A stretch of DNA of 61,023 bases from Marixanthomonas sp963974425 (GTDB lineage: Bacteria > Bacteroidota > Bacteroidia > Flavobacteriales > Flavobacteriaceae). The stretch lies in assembly GCF_963974425.1 (NCBI RefSeq), contig NZ_CAXBCK010000021.1, positions 1 to 61,023 on the forward strand, read 5' to 3'. The notes beneath the pieces were generated by a model. It was not told the origin of the DNA, searched no databases, and saw only the letters and a program-made list of their open reading frames with translations. The translations under genes were made by a program, and so were the position numbers. This document shows positions 50,771 through 60,170 of this stretch, in pieces (within the stretch, counting starts at the first letter, position 1; every line of letters starts with the position of its first letter).

Positions 50771-51350
50771 CTTGCCCAATGTATTGTAAAACTTCGTCAC
50801 GCCCAATTGCGTTGGTCGAAGAGGTCACAAAAAATTGTGGCATTTCCATCCAAGTTTCAAGCATTTTTTCTTGATAGTCTTTTAAGTTTCGCTCTAATGC
50901 TTTGGGCTTTAACTTATCGGCTTTGGTAAAAATAATGGCGAAGGGTTGTTGGTTTTCACCCAACCATTCCATAAACTCAAGATCGACAGGTTGTGGTTCA
51001 TGACGACAATCTATCAATACAAAGCCCATGATTAGTTGCTCTCTATTTTTAAAATACTCAGTAATAAATTTTTGAAAAGTCTTTTTACTTTTTTTAGAAA
51101 CCTTCGCGTAACCATAACCAGGCAAATCGACTAAATGCCAGCTTTTATTAATCAAAAAATGATTGATAAGCTGTGTTTTACCTGGACGCCCCGACGTTTT
51201 TGCAAGATTTTTTCGCTGCATTAGCATATTGATAAGGGATGACTTACCAACGTTAGACCGGCCAATAAAAGCATATTCGGGTAAACGAGATTTAGGACAT
51301 TTGGCAACATCGCTGTTACTCATTACAAATTCTGCCGCTTTAATCTTCAT
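50745..51350 (-). CDS. engB: Ribosome biogenesis GTP-binding protein EngB (YsxC/YihA)
   Basis: 201-residue small GTPase needed for 50S assembly and division. G1 is GRSNVGKSSL (about residues 31-40), G3 is DLPGYGYAKV, G4 is TKADKL and G5 lies near TSS in FVTSSTNA. Full length for the family. It is preceded by a minus-strand alpha/beta hydrolase gene 5 bp away, so the two probably form an operon. Confidence 0.96.
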   Translation of the reverse strand: MKIKAAEFVMSNSDVAKCPKSRLPEYAFIGRSNVGKSSLINMLMQRKNLAKTSGRPGKTQLINHFLINKSWHLVDLPGYGYAKVSKKSKKTFQKFITEYFKNREQLIMGFVLIDCRHEPQPVDLEFMEWLGENQQPFAIIFTKADKLKPKALERNLKDYQEKMLETWMEMPQFFVTSSTNAIGRDEVLQYIGQVNETLDLS

Positions 51351-51355
51351 ATAGC

Positions 51356-52120
51356 TTAAAGATTTCGTTTTTGTAACCAGGCATACAGAAGTTTGTTAAA
51401 CTCATCTGGATGTTCCATCATGGCTGCGTGGCCACATTTGTCGATCCAATATAAATCGGAATCTGGTAATAGTTCGTTAAATTCTGTGGCGACTTCAGGA
51501 GGGGTTACGTTGTCATTTTTGCCCCAAATAATACAGGTTGGTGTTTCCATTTTAGGGAGATCCTTTGCCATATTATGTCTAATGGCGCTTTTTGCAATGG
51601 CCAAAGTTCGTATTAATTTATTTCGATCGTTAACCGAAGCATATACTTCGTCCACAATTTCTTTAGTAGCAACAGCGGGATCGTAGAAAACATTTTCAGC
51701 CTTCTTTTGGATATATTCGTAATCGCCTCGTTTTGGGTAGCTTTCGCCCATAGCGCTTTCATATAAGCCAGAACTTCCGGTAATTACGAGTGCCTTAACT
51801 TTTTCAGGATATAATTTTGTGCAAAGCAAACCTATGTGGCCGCCCAATGAATTTCCTAGCAAAATAACTTCATCAAAACCTTTATGGTCAATAAATTCTG
51901 AAACGTATTTTGCGAAATTTTTCACGTTCGTTTTCAGTAAGGACATGCTGTAGATTGGCAATTCGGGAATGAGGATTTTGTAGCCTTTTTCAGGGAAAAA
52001 GTCAGTCACTCCGTCAAAGTTACTCAGCCCACCCATGAGTCCGTGTAAAACAACAACTGGCGTGCCTTCACCCAGTTCTATATATTTAAATTTTCCTTCT
52101 TCGTGTATTTGGTTCGCCAT
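51356..52120 (-). CDS. Alpha/beta hydrolase
   Basis: 254 residues of cytoplasmic alpha/beta hydrolase fold. The oxyanion strand is VVLHGLMGG, the nucleophile elbow GNSLGGH (Ser at about 91), the acid WGKNDNVTP and the catalytic His in CGHAAMMEHPDEF. It looks like a small esterase or hydrolase of the MhpC/BioH group; the substrate is unknown. It lies directly upstream of engB and is divergent from the dcw cluster. No clear promoter was identified. Confidence 0.85.
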   Translation of the reverse strand: MANQIHEEGKFKYIELGEGTPVVVLHGLMGGLSNFDGVTDFFPEKGYKILIPELPIYSMSLLKTNVKNFAKYVSEFIDHKGFDEVILLGNSLGGHIGLLCTKLYPEKVKALVITGSSGLYESAMGESYPKRGDYEYIQKKAENVFYDPAVATKEIVDEVYASVNDRNKLIRTLAIAKSAIRHNMAKDLPKMETPTCIIWGKNDNVTPPEVATEFNELLPDSDLYWIDKCGHAAMMEHPDEFNKLLYAWLQKRNL

Positions 52121-52199
52121 TCAATACTGAAATTATTAGAAGCAAAAGTAATCAAAATTATAGAACAATAGCTTTCTTCCTAACATACAGTGTAATATT

Positions 52200-52235
52200 A
52201 ATTTCTATAAAGAACTCTTATTCTTTATAGAAATT
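52200..52235. repeat. Perfect 15-bp inverted repeat between the hydrolase and dcw cluster
   Basis: AATTTCTATAAAGAA (52200-52214) and TTCTTTATAGAAATT (52221-52235) are exact inverted copies around CTCTTA. Both flanking genes point away from it and neither strand has a good T-run, so a terminator role is not obvious. The 52121-52435 gap also holds the MraZ box and promoter; no other gene is seen in it. Confidence 0.7.
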
Positions 52236-52337
52236 TTAATAAACAACTTAGCATTTTTCTCAGAAGTAGAAATTGCTAATATGCTTTGATTAAAAAGGTT
52301 ATTAACAATAAAGCAGCTCTCGGTACTGAAAAATTAG

Positions 52338-52390
52338 TAAGTGGTAAAACTTATCAACAAAGTGGTAAAAAGTGGTAAAAAGTGGTAAAA
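52338..52390 (+). promoter_or_regulatory. MraZ box: three AAAGTGG direct repeats
   Basis: AAAGTGG occurs at 52359, 52369 and 52379, each followed by TAA, giving an exact 10-bp period. A partial fourth copy, TAAGTGG, lies at 52338-52344. Direct AAAGTG repeats with 3-nt gaps are the type of site reported for MraZ in other bacteria. The repeats cover the region where the -33 element would lie, so MraZ bound here would probably control the dcw promoter. Confidence 0.85.
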
Positions 52391-52396
52391 CTTCTT

Positions 52397-52404
52397 TATA
52401 TTTG
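52397..52404 (+). promoter_or_regulatory. -7 box of the dcw operon
   Basis: TATATTTG is an exact TAnnTTTG match, placed 7 bp after the last MraZ repeat unit and 31 bp before the mraZ start. No TTG at -33 is visible because the repeats occupy that area. Confidence 0.65.
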
Positions 52405-52435
52405 AAACTAATAATAGCCAAAAAGTAACCCCTTA

Positions 52436-52909
52436 GTGCTCAATTTAATAGGTACATACGAATGCAAAGCAGACTCGAAAGGTCGGGTCATGATGCCGTC
52501 TGCGCTAAAAAAGCAATTAGCTCCAGTAACCCCGAGTGGGTTTGTGGTGAAGCGAGCTGTTTTTCAGCCGTGCCTTGAATTGTACCCGATGGATGAGTGG
52601 AATGAGTTGATGGCGAAGATGGGTAGGTTAAACCGATTTAACCGTAAAAACAACGATTTTATCCGTCGTTTTACCGCAGGAGTTAAAACGGTTGAGCTTG
52701 ATGCTACAGGTAGACTGTTAATACCAAAAGACTTGATGTCTTTCGCTGGCTTGAGTAAAGAATTAGTGCTCTCTTCGGCAATAAACATTGTGGAGATTTG
52801 GGATAAAGAAAAATACGAACAAGCTATTAACGATGCTGCCAGTGATTTTGCAGACCTGGCTGAGGAGGTAATGGGTGATGTCAACGATGATAATCATGGA
52901 ATATCATAA
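52436..52909 (+). CDS. mraZ: Transcriptional regulator MraZ
   Basis: 157-residue double-SpoVT-AbrB-like protein, first gene of the division and cell-wall cluster and its likely autoregulator. The two repeats show LIGTYECKADSKGRVMMPSALKKQL (about 3-27) and VELDATGRLLIPKDLMSFAG (about 82-101), each with the DxxGR motif. The start is GTG at 52436. The AAAGTGG box upstream is the expected target. Its stop overlaps the rsmH start by 14 bp. Confidence 0.95.
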   Translation: MLNLIGTYECKADSKGRVMMPSALKKQLAPVTPSGFVVKRAVFQPCLELYPMDEWNELMAKMGRLNRFNRKNNDFIRRFTAGVKTVELDATGRLLIPKDLMSFAGLSKELVLSSAINIVEIWDKEKYEQAINDAASDFADLAEEVMGDVNDDNHGIS

Positions 52910-53792
52910 TCCGGTATTATTAACCGAAACGGTTGATGGGTTAAACATAGATCCTGATGGGGTGTATGTAGATGTGACCTTTGGCGGTGGTGGGCACTCG
53001 CGAGAGATATTAAAGCATCTTGGTGAAAATGGAAAATTGATAGCCTTTGACCAAGACAAGGATGCGCTTGAGAATGCTATCGACGACCCGAGATTTTTGT
53101 TGATTAATGAAAATTTCAGATTTCTCAAGCGCTTCTTACGCTTTTACGGCTATAAAGAAGTTGACGGGATTTTAGGTGATTTTGGAGTTTCATCGCATCA
53201 GTTTGATGTAGCAGAACGTGGTTTTTCAACTCGTTTTGAAGCCGATCTAGATATGCGGATGAATCAAAAAAGTGAGTTTTCAGCATTCAACGTGGTTAAT
53301 AATTATGATGAAAAGCAATTGCGAAGCGTGTTGTCTCAATACGGTGAGTTAAGAGCAGCAGCCGGAATGGCTCGTGTAATCGTTGAGGCAAGAAACGATG
53401 GAGAAATAAAAACCAGTGAGCAGCTTAAAAAGGCATTGGGACGTTTTTTGCCAAAGCATAGGGAGAACAAAATATTGGCTCAAATTTATCAAGCTATCCG
53501 TATAGAGGTAAATCAAGAGTTGGAAGTTTTAAAAGAATTTTTATTGCAAACACAAGAGGTTTTAAAGCCTGGGGGGAGGTTGAGTTTAATAAGCTATCAT
53601 TCCTTAGAAGATCGGTTGGTGAAGCGTTATATGCGTGACGGCCAGTTTCAAGGTCAACCCGAAAAAGATGTGTTTGGCAGGGTAGAAGTTCCTTTTAAAA
53701 GAGTGGGGAAATTTATAATTCCTTCCGAAGAAGAAATAAAAGAAAATAATCGTGCTCGTAGTGCAAAACTTCGAGTAGCAGAAAAAATATAA
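52896..53792 (+). CDS. rsmH: 16S rRNA (cytosine-1402-N4)-methyltransferase
   Basis: SAM-dependent methyltransferase of 16S rRNA C1402. The ATG at 52896 gives MEYHNPVLL and 298 residues, the usual N-terminus; ATGs at 52875 and 52887 are in frame but add atypical residues. SAM motif: DVTFGGGGHSREIL (about residues 25-38). Others are DFGVSSHQFD, then RIEVNQEL and LISYHSLEDRLVKR. The stop overlaps the ftsL start by one base. Confidence 0.96.
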   Translation: MEYHNPVLLTETVDGLNIDPDGVYVDVTFGGGGHSREILKHLGENGKLIAFDQDKDALENAIDDPRFLLINENFRFLKRFLRFYGYKEVDGILGDFGVSSHQFDVAERGFSTRFEADLDMRMNQKSEFSAFNVVNNYDEKQLRSVLSQYGELRAAAGMARVIVEARNDGEIKTSEQLKKALGRFLPKHRENKILAQIYQAIRIEVNQELEVLKEFLLQTQEVLKPGGRLSLISYHSLEDRLVKRYMRDGQFQGQPEKDVFGRVEVPFKRVGKFIIPSEEEIKENNRARSAKLRVAEKI

Positions 53793-54109
53793 TGAAAAAA
53801 AACTTTTACAACATAATAAAGGGGAAGTTTTTAGTGAACGATGATGCGCTTAAAAATTGGCGCTTCATCTTCTTTCTGTCATTATTGGCGCTAGTTATGA
53901 TTGCGAGTTCGCATAGTGCAGATAAAAAAGTATATCAAATAGCGAAGCTTAACAATGAAGTAAAAGAATTAAAAAGTGAATATCTGGACATCCGGAAGCG
54001 GCTCATGCAAACCCGAATGGAAAGCAAAATTGAAGTGGCGATGGCGAAAAGGGGATTGAAACCCTCGGTTACGCCCCCTCAAAAAATTAAAATTATAAAC
54101 AAAGAATAG
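53792..54109 (+). CDS. ftsL: FtsL-like cell division protein
   Basis: 105-residue bitopic protein in the ftsL position between rsmH and ftsI. A basic N-terminus is followed by one membrane segment (about 27-43), then a periplasmic coiled coil (about 50-85: IAKLNNEVKELKSEYLDIRKRLMQ). FtsL proteins diverge strongly, so position and topology carry the call. It is expected to join the FtsQLB complex that activates FtsWI at the septum. Confidence 0.85.
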   Translation: MKKNFYNIIKGKFLVNDDALKNWRFIFFLSLLALVMIASSHSADKKVYQIAKLNNEVKELKSEYLDIRKRLMQTRMESKIEVAMAKRGLKPSVTPPQKIKIINKE

Positions 54110-54113
54110 TACG

Positions 54114-56114
54114 GTGGCCATAGAAGAAAAGAACATATTAAACCGCCTTTATATTATCGCAGGATGTATGTTCATCTTCGCGATTGCTGTTGCTGTTAAA
54201 ATGGTGAACATTCAATTTGTAGAAGGTGAAGAATATCGTGAGTTGGCTCTTAAAAATACCACACGTAACTTTGTAATTCCTGCAAATAGAGGAAATGTAT
54301 ACGCTGAAGATGGTAGTTTGCTAGCAACTTCGGTTCCTAAATATGATATTCGGTTTGACGCTGTCACCGTTTCTTCTGAAAACTTTAAAAACAATATTGT
54401 GCCTCTTTCTAAAGAAATGGGTAAGATGTTTAATCGTCCAGCTTCGTACTATCAGAATGTTTTCAGAAAAGCACGCGCTAATAAAAACAGATACTTATTA
54501 ATCGCTAAAAATTTAGGTTATTCAGATTATATAAAACTGAAGGGCTTCCCTCTTTTTAAACTAGGACCATACAAAGGCGGAATTATAGTAGAACAGCGCA
54601 CCGTTCGTGAACACCCATTAGGTAAAGTAGCTGAACGTCTTGTGGGTAATCAAAAAAATAATAGTCCTGGAGTGTATGAAGTTGGCTTTGAAGGTGCTTT
54701 TGATGAGTATTTACGTGGAAAAGAAGGAAAACGTCTAAAACAAAAAATTGCCCGCGGACAATGGAAGCCGGTTTTTGATGAAAACGAAGTAGAGCCTCAA
54801 GATGGGTATGATGTTATTTCGACGATAAATGCAAATATTCAAGATATTGCTCACCACGCATTGTTAAAGCAAATGGAGCATTACGAAGCCGAACATGGTT
54901 CTGTAATTGTGATGGAGGTTAAAACTGGTGAAATAAAAGCAGTTGCTAATCTCGGTAGAACTTCCAACGGAAATTATTATGAAAAGTTAAACTATGCTGT
55001 TGGCGAAAGCCATGAGCCGGGTTCTACTTTTAAGGTAATGACAATGATGGCTGCTCTTGAGGATGAAAAGATTGATACAACAACGGTAGTTGACACCAAA
55101 AAAGGTAGAAAGCGATTTTACGGTCGTTATATCCACGATTCAAAACACGGAGGGTATGGTGAGATATCTGCGGCTAAATCGTTAGAAGTATCTTCCAATA
55201 TTGGTCTAGCAACTATTATAGATGAAGCTTATTCTGAAAATCCAGAACAGTTTATAAACCATTTAAAAGAATGGCGTTTAGATAAAAAAATAGGTATAAA
55301 AATAAAGGGAGAAGGTAAGCCAGTAATCCCAGGACCGGGACATGAATTATGGAGCAAAAATGCACTTCCCTCGATGGCGTACGGTTATAATTTAAGATTA
55401 ACTCCTCTTCAGACTTTAGCTTTTTATAATGCAATCGCTAACGATGGTATTATGGTGAAACCAAGGTTTATTAAAGAAATAAGAGCTTGGAATCAAGAAG
55501 TGGAAACGTTTGAGACAGAAGTTGTCAATGAAGAGATTTGTTCAGAAGAAACATTAAATGAAATTCGAGACATTCTTAAAAACATTGTAATACGAGGAAC
55601 AGGAAAACCTTTGTATTCCAAATATTTTTCGATGGCTGGAAAAACTGGAACCGCTCGTACCGAATACTGGATGGATGATTGGGAAAAAGATCGTCGGTAT
55701 ATTTCATCTTTCTCAGGATATTTTCCAGCAGAAAATCCAAAATATTCTTGCATTGTAGTGATTCACAAACCGAGTACTAAAAAAGGGTATTATGGAGCAG
55801 ATGTTACGGGGCCAGTATTTAAGCGTATCGCTCAAAAAATATTTACTGAATCGCCATTAATTGCCGAAATAGCTAATGTAGATGAAGAAGACCCAATTTT
55901 AGAAAAAGATTACGAAACCTATTACCCAAAAGCACAAGCACACTATACTAAAGTTCCTAATGTGAAGGGAATGGCAGGAATGGATGCGGTTTCATTATTA
56001 GAAAATTTAGGCTTAAAAGTACAAACAGTAGGAAACGGCACTGTAGCCGATCAATCTATAGCCTCTGGTGAAGCTTTAAAACGCGGCCAGCAAATAACAT
56101 TAAAATTATCGTGA
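54114..56114 (+). CDS. ftsI: Septal peptidoglycan transpeptidase (PBP3/FtsI family) with PASTA domain
   Basis: 666 residues starting at GTG 54114. Membrane anchor (about 9-28), pedestal domain, then the transpeptidase: SxxK as EPGSTFKVMT (Ser at about 304), SxN as VSSNIG and KTG as MAGKTGTAR. The C-terminus has one PASTA repeat (about 612-666: VPNVKGMAGMDAVSLLENLGLKV). It cross-links septal peptidoglycan, with FtsW (last gene) as partner polymerase. The murE start overlaps its stop (GTGA). Confidence 0.95.
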   Translation: MAIEEKNILNRLYIIAGCMFIFAIAVAVKMVNIQFVEGEEYRELALKNTTRNFVIPANRGNVYAEDGSLLATSVPKYDIRFDAVTVSSENFKNNIVPLSKEMGKMFNRPASYYQNVFRKARANKNRYLLIAKNLGYSDYIKLKGFPLFKLGPYKGGIIVEQRTVREHPLGKVAERLVGNQKNNSPGVYEVGFEGAFDEYLRGKEGKRLKQKIARGQWKPVFDENEVEPQDGYDVISTINANIQDIAHHALLKQMEHYEAEHGSVIVMEVKTGEIKAVANLGRTSNGNYYEKLNYAVGESHEPGSTFKVMTMMAALEDEKIDTTTVVDTKKGRKRFYGRYIHDSKHGGYGEISAAKSLEVSSNIGLATIIDEAYSENPEQFINHLKEWRLDKKIGIKIKGEGKPVIPGPGHELWSKNALPSMAYGYNLRLTPLQTLAFYNAIANDGIMVKPRFIKEIRAWNQEVETFETEVVNEEICSEETLNEIRDILKNIVIRGTGKPLYSKYFSMAGKTGTARTEYWMDDWEKDRRYISSFSGYFPAENPKYSCIVVIHKPSTKKGYYGADVTGPVFKRIAQKIFTESPLIAEIANVDEEDPILEKDYETYYPKAQAHYTKVPNVKGMAGMDAVSLLENLGLKVQTVGNGTVADQSIASGEALKRGQQITLKLS

Positions 56115-57574
56115 TAGTATTAAAAGACATACTCTATAAAATTTCAATCGAAAAAACGATAGGAAGCACAGCTGTGGCTGTTCGGAATATAGAATTCGAT
56201 TCACGAAACGTTGGGCTTAATGATGTTTTTGTTGCCATAAAAGGAACGGTATCAGATGGTCACGAATTTATTTTAAAAGCTTCAGAACAAGGAGCGCTGG
56301 TTATTATTTGCGAAACACTTCCTGAAACTATTATCAATGGAATAACCTATGTTCAAGTAGCTGATTCACATAAGGCATTGGCGATTTTGGCTGCCAATTA
56401 TTATGAAAACCCTTCTGAAAACATAAAACTGGTCGGCATTACAGGAACGAACGGTAAAACCACCATTTCAACCTTATTGTACGATTTGTTTACAGCAGCA
56501 GGTTATAAAACAGGGTTGATTTCTACTGTAAAAGTGATGGTAAGTGGTGTTCGTTACGAAGCAAAACGAACCACACCAGATTCGCTTACCATAAACCGTT
56601 ATTTACAAGAAATGGTTGAAGCTGGTGTTGAATATTGCTTTATGGAAGTGAGCTCCCACGGGATTCATCAAAAACGTACCGAAGGCCTTCACTTTGCAGG
56701 TGGAATTTTCACCAACCTTACACACGAGCATTTAGATTATCACAAAGATTTTAAAGAATACCGAGACGTTAAAAAGAAATTCTTCGATCAGTTGCCAAAA
56801 TCGGCTTTTGCCTTGACGAATGCAGATGATAAAAATGGAGCTGTTATGCTTCAGAACACAAATGCAAAAAAATATACCTACGCCTTAAAAAGCTACGCAG
56901 ATTATAAAGCGCAAATCCTAGAAAATAATTTCACCGGCTTGTTGCTGAAAATTAACAACAATGAGATTTGGGTAAAGCTAATTGGAGCCTTTAATGCCTA
57001 CAATATGTTGGCCATTTTTGGAGCTGCAGATATTTTAGGGATGGAAACGTTGGAACTGCTTCAACTTATGAGCACATTAGAAAGTGTAGATGGACGGTTT
57101 CAGTATCTAATTTCAGAAAAAAAGATAACTGCTATTGTTGATTATGCACATTCGCCAGATGCTTTAAAAAATGTGTTGGAGACCATTAATAGTATCCGTA
57201 CAAAAAATGAAGAATTGATTACCGTAGTAGGCTGTGGAGGTGATCGTGATGCGACCAAACGCCCTATAATGGGCAAAATAGCTGCCACATTAAGTACAAA
57301 AGTGGTCTTCACTAGCGATAATCCACGCACGGAAGACCCTGATAAAATTGTAGAAGAAGTAGAAGCGGGTGTTCCTGCTGAGCATTTCAATAAAACGGTT
57401 TCGATAACCAATAGAAAGCAAGCGATTAAAAATGCTTGCCAAATGGCAAATGAGAACGACATTATATTAATTGCTGGGAAAGGACATGAGACGTATCAAG
57501 AAATAAATGGAGAGCGAATCGATTTTGACGATTTTAAAATAGTAAACGAATTTTTAACCGCCCTAAATAAATAA
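56111..57574 (+). CDS. murE: UDP-MurNAc-L-Ala-D-Glu:meso-diaminopimelate ligase
   Basis: Adds meso-DAP to the peptidoglycan precursor using ATP. It has 487 residues from GTG 56111. Visible parts are the Mur ligase P-loop GITGTNGKTT (about 112-121), YCFMEVSSHGIHQKRTEG (carbamylated-Lys region nearby) and HEHLDYHKDF. DNPRTEDP (about 403) carries the DNPR motif that marks meso-DAP rather than lysine specificity. The late GKGHETYQ also fits. Gram-negative envelope chemistry is therefore supported. Confidence 0.97.
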   Translation: MIVLKDILYKISIEKTIGSTAVAVRNIEFDSRNVGLNDVFVAIKGTVSDGHEFILKASEQGALVIICETLPETIINGITYVQVADSHKALAILAANYYENPSENIKLVGITGTNGKTTISTLLYDLFTAAGYKTGLISTVKVMVSGVRYEAKRTTPDSLTINRYLQEMVEAGVEYCFMEVSSHGIHQKRTEGLHFAGGIFTNLTHEHLDYHKDFKEYRDVKKKFFDQLPKSAFALTNADDKNGAVMLQNTNAKKYTYALKSYADYKAQILENNFTGLLLKINNNEIWVKLIGAFNAYNMLAIFGAADILGMETLELLQLMSTLESVDGRFQYLISEKKITAIVDYAHSPDALKNVLETINSIRTKNEELITVVGCGGDRDATKRPIMGKIAATLSTKVVFTSDNPRTEDPDKIVEEVEAGVPAEHFNKTVSITNRKQAIKNACQMANENDIILIAGKGHETYQEINGERIDFDDFKIVNEFLTALNK

Positions 57575-57576
57575 CC

Positions 57577-58812
57577 ATGCTGTATTACTTGTTTGAATAT
57601 TTAGAGAAAGAATATCAGCTTCCTGGAGCGAGCCTTTTTGGGTTTATCACCTTTAGAGCAGCTTTGTCGGTTATTTTATCGCTTTTCATTGCAACGGTGT
57701 ATGGAAAAAAAATAATTAAATATTTGCAACGCCAGCAAATGGGGGAGAGTATTCGCGACTTAGGCTTAGAAGGGCAAAATGAAAAAGCGGGTACTCCAAC
57801 AATGGGGGGCATTATTATCATTTTAGCAACTTTGGTTCCTGTTTTATTATTCGCCAAGTTGGAGAATATCTATGTGATTATGTTGATCGTCACCACGATT
57901 TGGATGGGAATCATTGGTTTTATTGACGATTACCTTAAAAAGTTTAAGAATGATAAAGCTGGATTACCGGGGAAATTCAAAATTATAGGTCAAATTGGTT
58001 TAGGAATTTTCGTAGGGGTGACAATGTATATGCATCCAGATGTTACGGTAAAACGAAAAATAATTAAACCTACAAACAATACAGAAGTAGTAGCTCAAAA
58101 TACACCACAGGAAGAGTTTAATCCAGAAGAAAAAACCTTGTTAACAACGATTCCTTTTATTAAGCAAAACGAGTTTAACTATGAAAAATTAGTCAGTTGG
58201 GCAGGAGAAGGATACACAAAATATGTCTGGATTATCTTTATTCCAATTGTGATTTTTATTATTACCGCCGTTTCAAACGGAGCCAATCTTACCGATGGTA
58301 TTGATGGCTTAGCGGCGGGTTCTTCTGCAATTATAGGGGTTACTCTCGCCATTTTTGCGTGGGTATCGGGAAACGTGATTTTCTCAGATTATCTGAACAT
58401 TATGTTTATCCCAAATACTGGAGAGCTAACCATTTTTATAACAGCTTTTGTGGGGGCGCTCATTGGGTTTTTGTGGTACAATGCATATCCAGCCCAAGTT
58501 TTTATGGGGGACACCGGGAGTTTGACCATTGGAGGAATTATAGCTGTTATGGCAATTGCTATTCGCAAAGAATGGTTGATACCCATTCTCTGCGGAATCT
58601 TTTTGATGGAAAATCTTTCCGTGGTGTTACAAGTTGGGTGGTTTAAATACACAAAGAAAAAATTTGGTGAAGGGAGGCGTATTTTCAGAATGTCACCGCT
58701 ACACCACCATTATCAGGTAAAGGGATTTCACGAAAGTAAAATAGTTATCCGATTTTGGATTATAGGAATTTTCCTGGCAATACTGACGATTGTCACGCTC
58801 AAAATTAGATAG
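57577..58812 (+). CDS. mraY: Phospho-MurNAc-pentapeptide transferase (MraY)
   Basis: Integral membrane enzyme that forms lipid I on undecaprenyl phosphate. 411 residues with about ten membrane segments. Signatures are EKAGTPTMGGIII (about 69-81), GFIDDYLKK (about 113-121), NLTDGIDGLAAG (about 238-249) and MGDTGSLTIGG plus SPLHHHYQVKG near the end. It is longer than E. coli MraY because of an insertion of about 45 polar residues (about 150-195), a feature I associate with Bacteroidetes MraY. Confidence 0.97.
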   Translation: MLYYLFEYLEKEYQLPGASLFGFITFRAALSVILSLFIATVYGKKIIKYLQRQQMGESIRDLGLEGQNEKAGTPTMGGIIIILATLVPVLLFAKLENIYVIMLIVTTIWMGIIGFIDDYLKKFKNDKAGLPGKFKIIGQIGLGIFVGVTMYMHPDVTVKRKIIKPTNNTEVVAQNTPQEEFNPEEKTLLTTIPFIKQNEFNYEKLVSWAGEGYTKYVWIIFIPIVIFIITAVSNGANLTDGIDGLAAGSSAIIGVTLAIFAWVSGNVIFSDYLNIMFIPNTGELTIFITAFVGALIGFLWYNAYPAQVFMGDTGSLTIGGIIAVMAIAIRKEWLIPILCGIFLMENLSVVLQVGWFKYTKKKFGEGRRIFRMSPLHHHYQVKGFHESKIVIRFWIIGIFLAILTIVTLKIR

Positions 58813-58814
58813 CA

Positions 58815-60152
58815 GTGGCAGAGCGATTAGTAGTGTTAGGAGCCGGTGAAAGTGGAGTAGGAACGGCTCTATTGGGAAAGAAAAAAGGATTTGAAGTCTT
58901 TGTTTCAGACTTCGGAAAAATAAAGGAAACGTATAAACAAGTTCTTTTACATAATGAGATTGAGTGGGAAGAACAAGCTCATACTGAAGATAAAGTGCTT
59001 TCGGCAGATATTGTAATGAAAAGCCCGGGAATTCCCGATACGGCTAAAATTGTTACAAAACTGAGAGAAAAGGGCGTTAAAGTGATTTCTGAAATTGAAT
59101 TTGCTTCAACATATACCGAAGCAACCATCGTAGGGATTACCGGAAGCAATGGAAAAACCACTACCGCAACGCTAACTTATGAAGTACTTAAAAACGGTGG
59201 CTTGAATGTCGCTTTGGGTGGAAACATAGGAAAAAGTTTTGCAGAGCAGGTTTCTGAAGAAAAATTTACAAGCTATGTGTTGGAATTAAGTAGCTTTCAA
59301 TTGGACGGAATTGAAACATTTAAACCACATATAGCTGTTTTAACCAACATTACGCCGGATCATTTAGATAGGTATGATCACGATTTCAGTAAATACATTG
59401 CTGCAAAATTTAGAATAGCAATGAATCAAACGGCTGACGATTATTTTATTTACGATGCAGACGATAAAGTGATTACAAAATGGCTTTCAGAGCACCCAAT
59501 ACAATCTCAGTTACTGCCTTTTTCAGCAAAAAATGAGCTGAAACAAGGTGCATATATAAAAAACAACGAAATAATAATAACAATAGATAATAACCAATTT
59601 ACTATGCCAATCTCAACCTTAGGATTAAAAGGAGAACACAATACAAAGAATGCTATGGCAGCCTCGACTGTTGCCAAGCTTTTAAAGATTAGAAAAGCGA
59701 CCATCCGTGAATCGATGGAAAGCTTTCAGGGCGTTGAACATCGCCTTGAGAAAGTCTTAAAAATTAATAATGTAATGTACATTAATGATTCTAAGGCTAC
59801 CAATGTGAACGCTACTTTTTATGCGTTGGACAGTATGGAAAGTCCAACTGTTTGGATAGTTGGTGGTGTAGATAAAGGAAACGATTACTCGGATTTACTT
59901 CCGTTGGTAAACGAAAAAGTAAAAGCCATTGTTTGTTTAGGAATTGACAATGAAAAATTAACCAAGCAGTTTGGAAACATTGTCGATATGATGGTAGAAA
60001 CACAATCCATGCAAGAAGCAGTGCAAATAGCATATCGCTTAGCAGAAAGAGGTGAAAATGTATTATTGTCACCAGCTTGTGCAAGCTTCGATTTGTTTAC
60101 AAACTACGAAGATAGAGGAAGACAGTTTAAAGAGTCAGTAAGGCTTTTATAA
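58815..60152 (+). CDS. murD: UDP-MurNAc-L-alanine:D-glutamate ligase
   Basis: Adds D-Glu to UDP-MurNAc-L-Ala with ATP. 445 residues from GTG 58815, two bases after mraY. The N-terminal Rossmann part is VVLGAGESGVGTALL. The P-loop is GITGSNGKTT (about 110-119), then LELSSFQLDGIE, NITPDHLDRYD and NDSKATNVNAT. The end has LLSPACASFDLF. Complete and ordinary. Confidence 0.97.
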   Translation: MAERLVVLGAGESGVGTALLGKKKGFEVFVSDFGKIKETYKQVLLHNEIEWEEQAHTEDKVLSADIVMKSPGIPDTAKIVTKLREKGVKVISEIEFASTYTEATIVGITGSNGKTTTATLTYEVLKNGGLNVALGGNIGKSFAEQVSEEKFTSYVLELSSFQLDGIETFKPHIAVLTNITPDHLDRYDHDFSKYIAAKFRIAMNQTADDYFIYDADDKVITKWLSEHPIQSQLLPFSAKNELKQGAYIKNNEIIITIDNNQFTMPISTLGLKGEHNTKNAMAASTVAKLLKIRKATIRESMESFQGVEHRLEKVLKINNVMYINDSKATNVNATFYALDSMESPTVWIVGGVDKGNDYSDLLPLVNEKVKAIVCLGIDNEKLTKQFGNIVDMMVETQSMQEAVQIAYRLAERGENVLLSPACASFDLFTNYEDRGRQFKESVRLL

Positions 60153-60170
60153 AAAATAAGAAGAATACCA

